A stretch of 64,000 nt of DNA from Pseudomonas sp. BCA17 (GTDB lineage Bacteria; Pseudomonadota; Gammaproteobacteria; Pseudomonadales; Pseudomonadaceae). Positions 62,667-64,000 of this stretch are shown here, piece after piece. Numbering within the stretch: position 1 is the stretch's first letter; every line of letters begins with the position of its first letter. The notes under the pieces are model-generated. The model was not told the origin of the DNA. It did not search any database and saw only the letters and a program-made list of their open reading frames with translations. Both the position numbers and the translations under genes were made by a program. Location: the NCBI RefSeq assembly GCF_004519405.1, contig NZ_SGWI01000006.1, positions 186,001 through 250,000 on the forward strand, read 5' to 3'.

Positions 62667-63611
62667 ATGAACATCGATCCCCCACGCCTGCCCGACAGCG
62701 ACGTCTACAAAACCCTGCTGGAATCGACCAAGGCCATCCCCTGGCGTATTGACTGGCAGACCATGACCTTCAGCTATATCGGCCCGCAGATCGAAACATT
62801 GCTGGGCTGGACCCCGCAAAGCTGGGTCAGCGTGGATGACTGGGTCGAACGCATGCACCCGGACGACCGCGAATACGTGGTGAATTTCTGCGTATCGCAA
62901 TCACGCGCCGGCGTCGATCACGAGGCTGACTATCGCGCACTGACGGTCAATGGCGACTATGTGTGGATTCGCGATGTGGTGCATGTGGTGCGCAAAGACG
63001 GCGAAGTGGAGGCACTGATCGGCTTCATGTTCGATATCAGCGAACGCAAAAAGACTGAAGAACACCTGATCCGCCTGCAAAAACAACTGGAGGAGTATTC
63101 CTTCCAGGACGGCCTCACAGGCATCGCCAACCGCCGCATGTTCGACACCGTGCTGGAACGCGAATGGGCCAGCGCGCTGCGCAGCCGGTTACCGCTGTCG
63201 TTGATCATCCTCGATATTGATTTCTTCAAGCAGTACAACGACCACTACGGCCATATCAAGGGCGATGAATGCCTGCGCCAGGTGGCACGCACCCTGTCCC
63301 AGGCCGCCAACCGGCCACGGGACTTCATTGCACGCATCGGCGGCGAAGAGTTTGTGTGGCTGCTGCCGGAAACCGATGCCGCGTCGGCGCGGCAGGTGGC
63401 CCGACGGTGCCTGCATCTGATTTGCCAACAACAGATCGAGCACGCTTCCTCGCCCGTATCGAACCTGCTGACGTTGAGCCTGGGCGTGGGCACTCACATC
63501 GTTACGCCCGACAGCGTCGTGTTGCGGTTTGTCGAATCCGTCGACAAGTTGCTCTACCAAGCCAAACACAATGGCAGGATGCGCGCGGAGTTTTCCGATA
63601 GTGAAGTTTGA
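62667..63611 (+). CDS. PAS-GGDEF diguanylate cyclase
   Basis: 314 residues with no membrane span. A PAS fold occupies ~15-135 (ESTKAIPWRIDWQTMTFSYIGPQIETLLGW... GFMFDISERKKTEE). A GGDEF domain follows (~160-314) with active GGEEF at residues 225-229 and an I-site RxxD (RPRD, 216-219) five residues before it, so it should make c-di-GMP and be product-inhibited. No EAL domain. The ATG at 62667 gives MNIDPPRLPDSD; an upstream in-frame ATG at 62550 adds a non-conserved leader. Confidence 0.93.
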   Translation: MNIDPPRLPDSDVYKTLLESTKAIPWRIDWQTMTFSYIGPQIETLLGWTPQSWVSVDDWVERMHPDDREYVVNFCVSQSRAGVDHEADYRALTVNGDYVWIRDVVHVVRKDGEVEALIGFMFDISERKKTEEHLIRLQKQLEEYSFQDGLTGIANRRMFDTVLEREWASALRSRLPLSLIILDIDFFKQYNDHYGHIKGDECLRQVARTLSQAANRPRDFIARIGGEEFVWLLPETDAASARQVARRCLHLICQQQIEHASSPVSNLLTLSLGVGTHIVTPDSVVLRFVESVDKLLYQAKHNGRMRAEFSDSEV

Positions 63612-63639
63612 CGCCGGGATCAAATTCCGGGCAAAAAAA

Positions 63640-63668
63640 ATCCCAAGTAGCTGATGGAAACTTGGGAT
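63640..63668. terminator. Bidirectional rho-independent terminator
   Basis: ATCCCAAGT (63640-63648) pairs with ACTTGGGAT (63660-63668), flanked by an A run before and TTTAAAAA after. It lies 28 bp after the GGDEF gene stop and can serve both strands. Confidence 0.85.
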
Positions 63669-63740
63669 TTAAAAATGCATAAACCGTGGGAGGTGAACGC
63701 CCGGCTATAGTAACGGTTGAGCAAACCCGCAACAAGATTA

Positions 63741-63765
63741 TTTTAATCCTTTCGTCGGATTAAAA
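63741..63765. repeat. AT-rich inverted repeat
   Basis: TTTTAATCC (63741-63749) and GGATTAAAA (63757-63765) form a perfect 9-bp stem with a 7-nt loop. The 63670-63899 stretch is AT-rich and has no coding sequence that I can support. Confidence 0.6.
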
Positions 63766-63899
63766 GCGTCGTAAGTCATTCAATATCCACACATTTTTTA
63801 AGGTAGCCAATAACAATAGTGCCACTTTTTGGTGCAATAAGCGTTTATAAGCACCCACACTTTGTCGGCCTATTCCCGCTATTTAAATAAGGTTATTGA

Positions 63900-64000
63900 T
63901 TAGAGCGGGCCAATTGTTTCGGCATACTGTTTCTTGAGTTGCTTGCAGGCTTCAGGAGGGACCAGGCTGGTGGGGGCAGCCGCACGGGCGACACTTTCAA
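63900..64000 (-). CDS. 3' end of an unidentified gene
   Basis: The minus strand ends in the open frame ESVARAAAPTSLVPPEAC, then KQLKKQYAETIGPL and a TAA stop at 63902-63900. The composition and stop placement before an AT-rich gap look like a true C-terminus. The rest lies beyond the window, so no function can be given. Confidence 0.5.
   Translation of the reverse strand, partial: ESVARAAAPTSLVPPEACKQLKKQYAETIGPL

Noticed and set aside
1..64000. CRISPR arrays, tRNA or rRNA genes, insertion sequences
   Set aside because: No regularly spaced repeats, no tRNA-like cloverleaf or CCA context, no rRNA sequence and no transposase gene were seen.

Overview
The window is chromosomal DNA from a fluorescent pseudomonad, most likely of the Pseudomonas fluorescens group. 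It is GC-rich. The gene order pepN - DUF2797 - DUF1315 - rhomboid - phosphoesterase - nadK - DUF1853, and the runs nfuA - cti - metH - cysI - DUF934 and ldcA - dnaQ - rnhA - methyltransferase - gloB - mltD - yej, match the backbone I know from Pseudomonas. Pseudomonas-type REP hairpins and the genus-restricted DUF1652 and DUF2388 families agree. No rRNA, tRNA, CRISPR array, prophage or insertion sequence was seen.

Layout. 1-6230: housekeeping operon ending in NAD kinase, with DUF1853 divergent. 6349-9294: a 981-residue toxin-like protein. 9483-19496: a two-armed cobalamin/cobalt locus. cobW-cobN-chelatase ATPase-VWA run leftward and cbtB-cbtA-cobE-cobM run rightward, each behind its own cobalamin riboswitch. 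Between the riboswitches lies a ~730-bp nested palindrome. 19591-24777: nfuA, then a 1461-residue dermonecrotic-toxin-like protein ending in a SET domain. 24812-34911: cti, metH, DUF2970, a periplasmic binding protein, a 37-residue membrane peptide, cysI and DUF934. 34991-35977: an unrecognised Pro-rich/coiled-coil protein. 36202-43903: poxB, a flavin reductase, small proteins, an orphan pseudopilin, a LysR regulator, a GNAT enzyme and a lysine decarboxylase. 43971-56082: dnaQ, rnhA, a methyltransferase, gloB, mltD and a yejA1-yejA2-yejB-yejE-yejF oligopeptide transporter. 56195-64000: AraC regulator, LysE exporter, RNase T2, Gfo/Idh/MocA oxidoreductase, NUDIX hydrolase, an ECF sigma/anti-sigma/metal-sensor operon, small envelope proteins, a PAS-GGDEF protein, and the 3' end of one more gene.

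How parts work together. The riboswitch pair should shut down both cobalt uptake (CbtAB) and corrin synthesis/cobalt insertion (CobN, ChlI/ChlD-like, CobW, CobE, CobM) when B12 is plentiful; MetH is a B12 consumer in the same window. The most striking feature is at the end of the chelatase ATPase gene. A dnaX-type slippery heptamer (A AAA AAG) sits 5 nt before a 9-bp hairpin, and a -1 slip there fuses the ATPase to the VWA reading frame. One gene could therefore make both a ChlI-like (332 aa) and a ChlD-like (551 aa) subunit. The two large toxin-like proteins, one with a GEDH (TraB/ChaN-like) C-terminus and one with a SET C-terminus, are the main accessory cargo.
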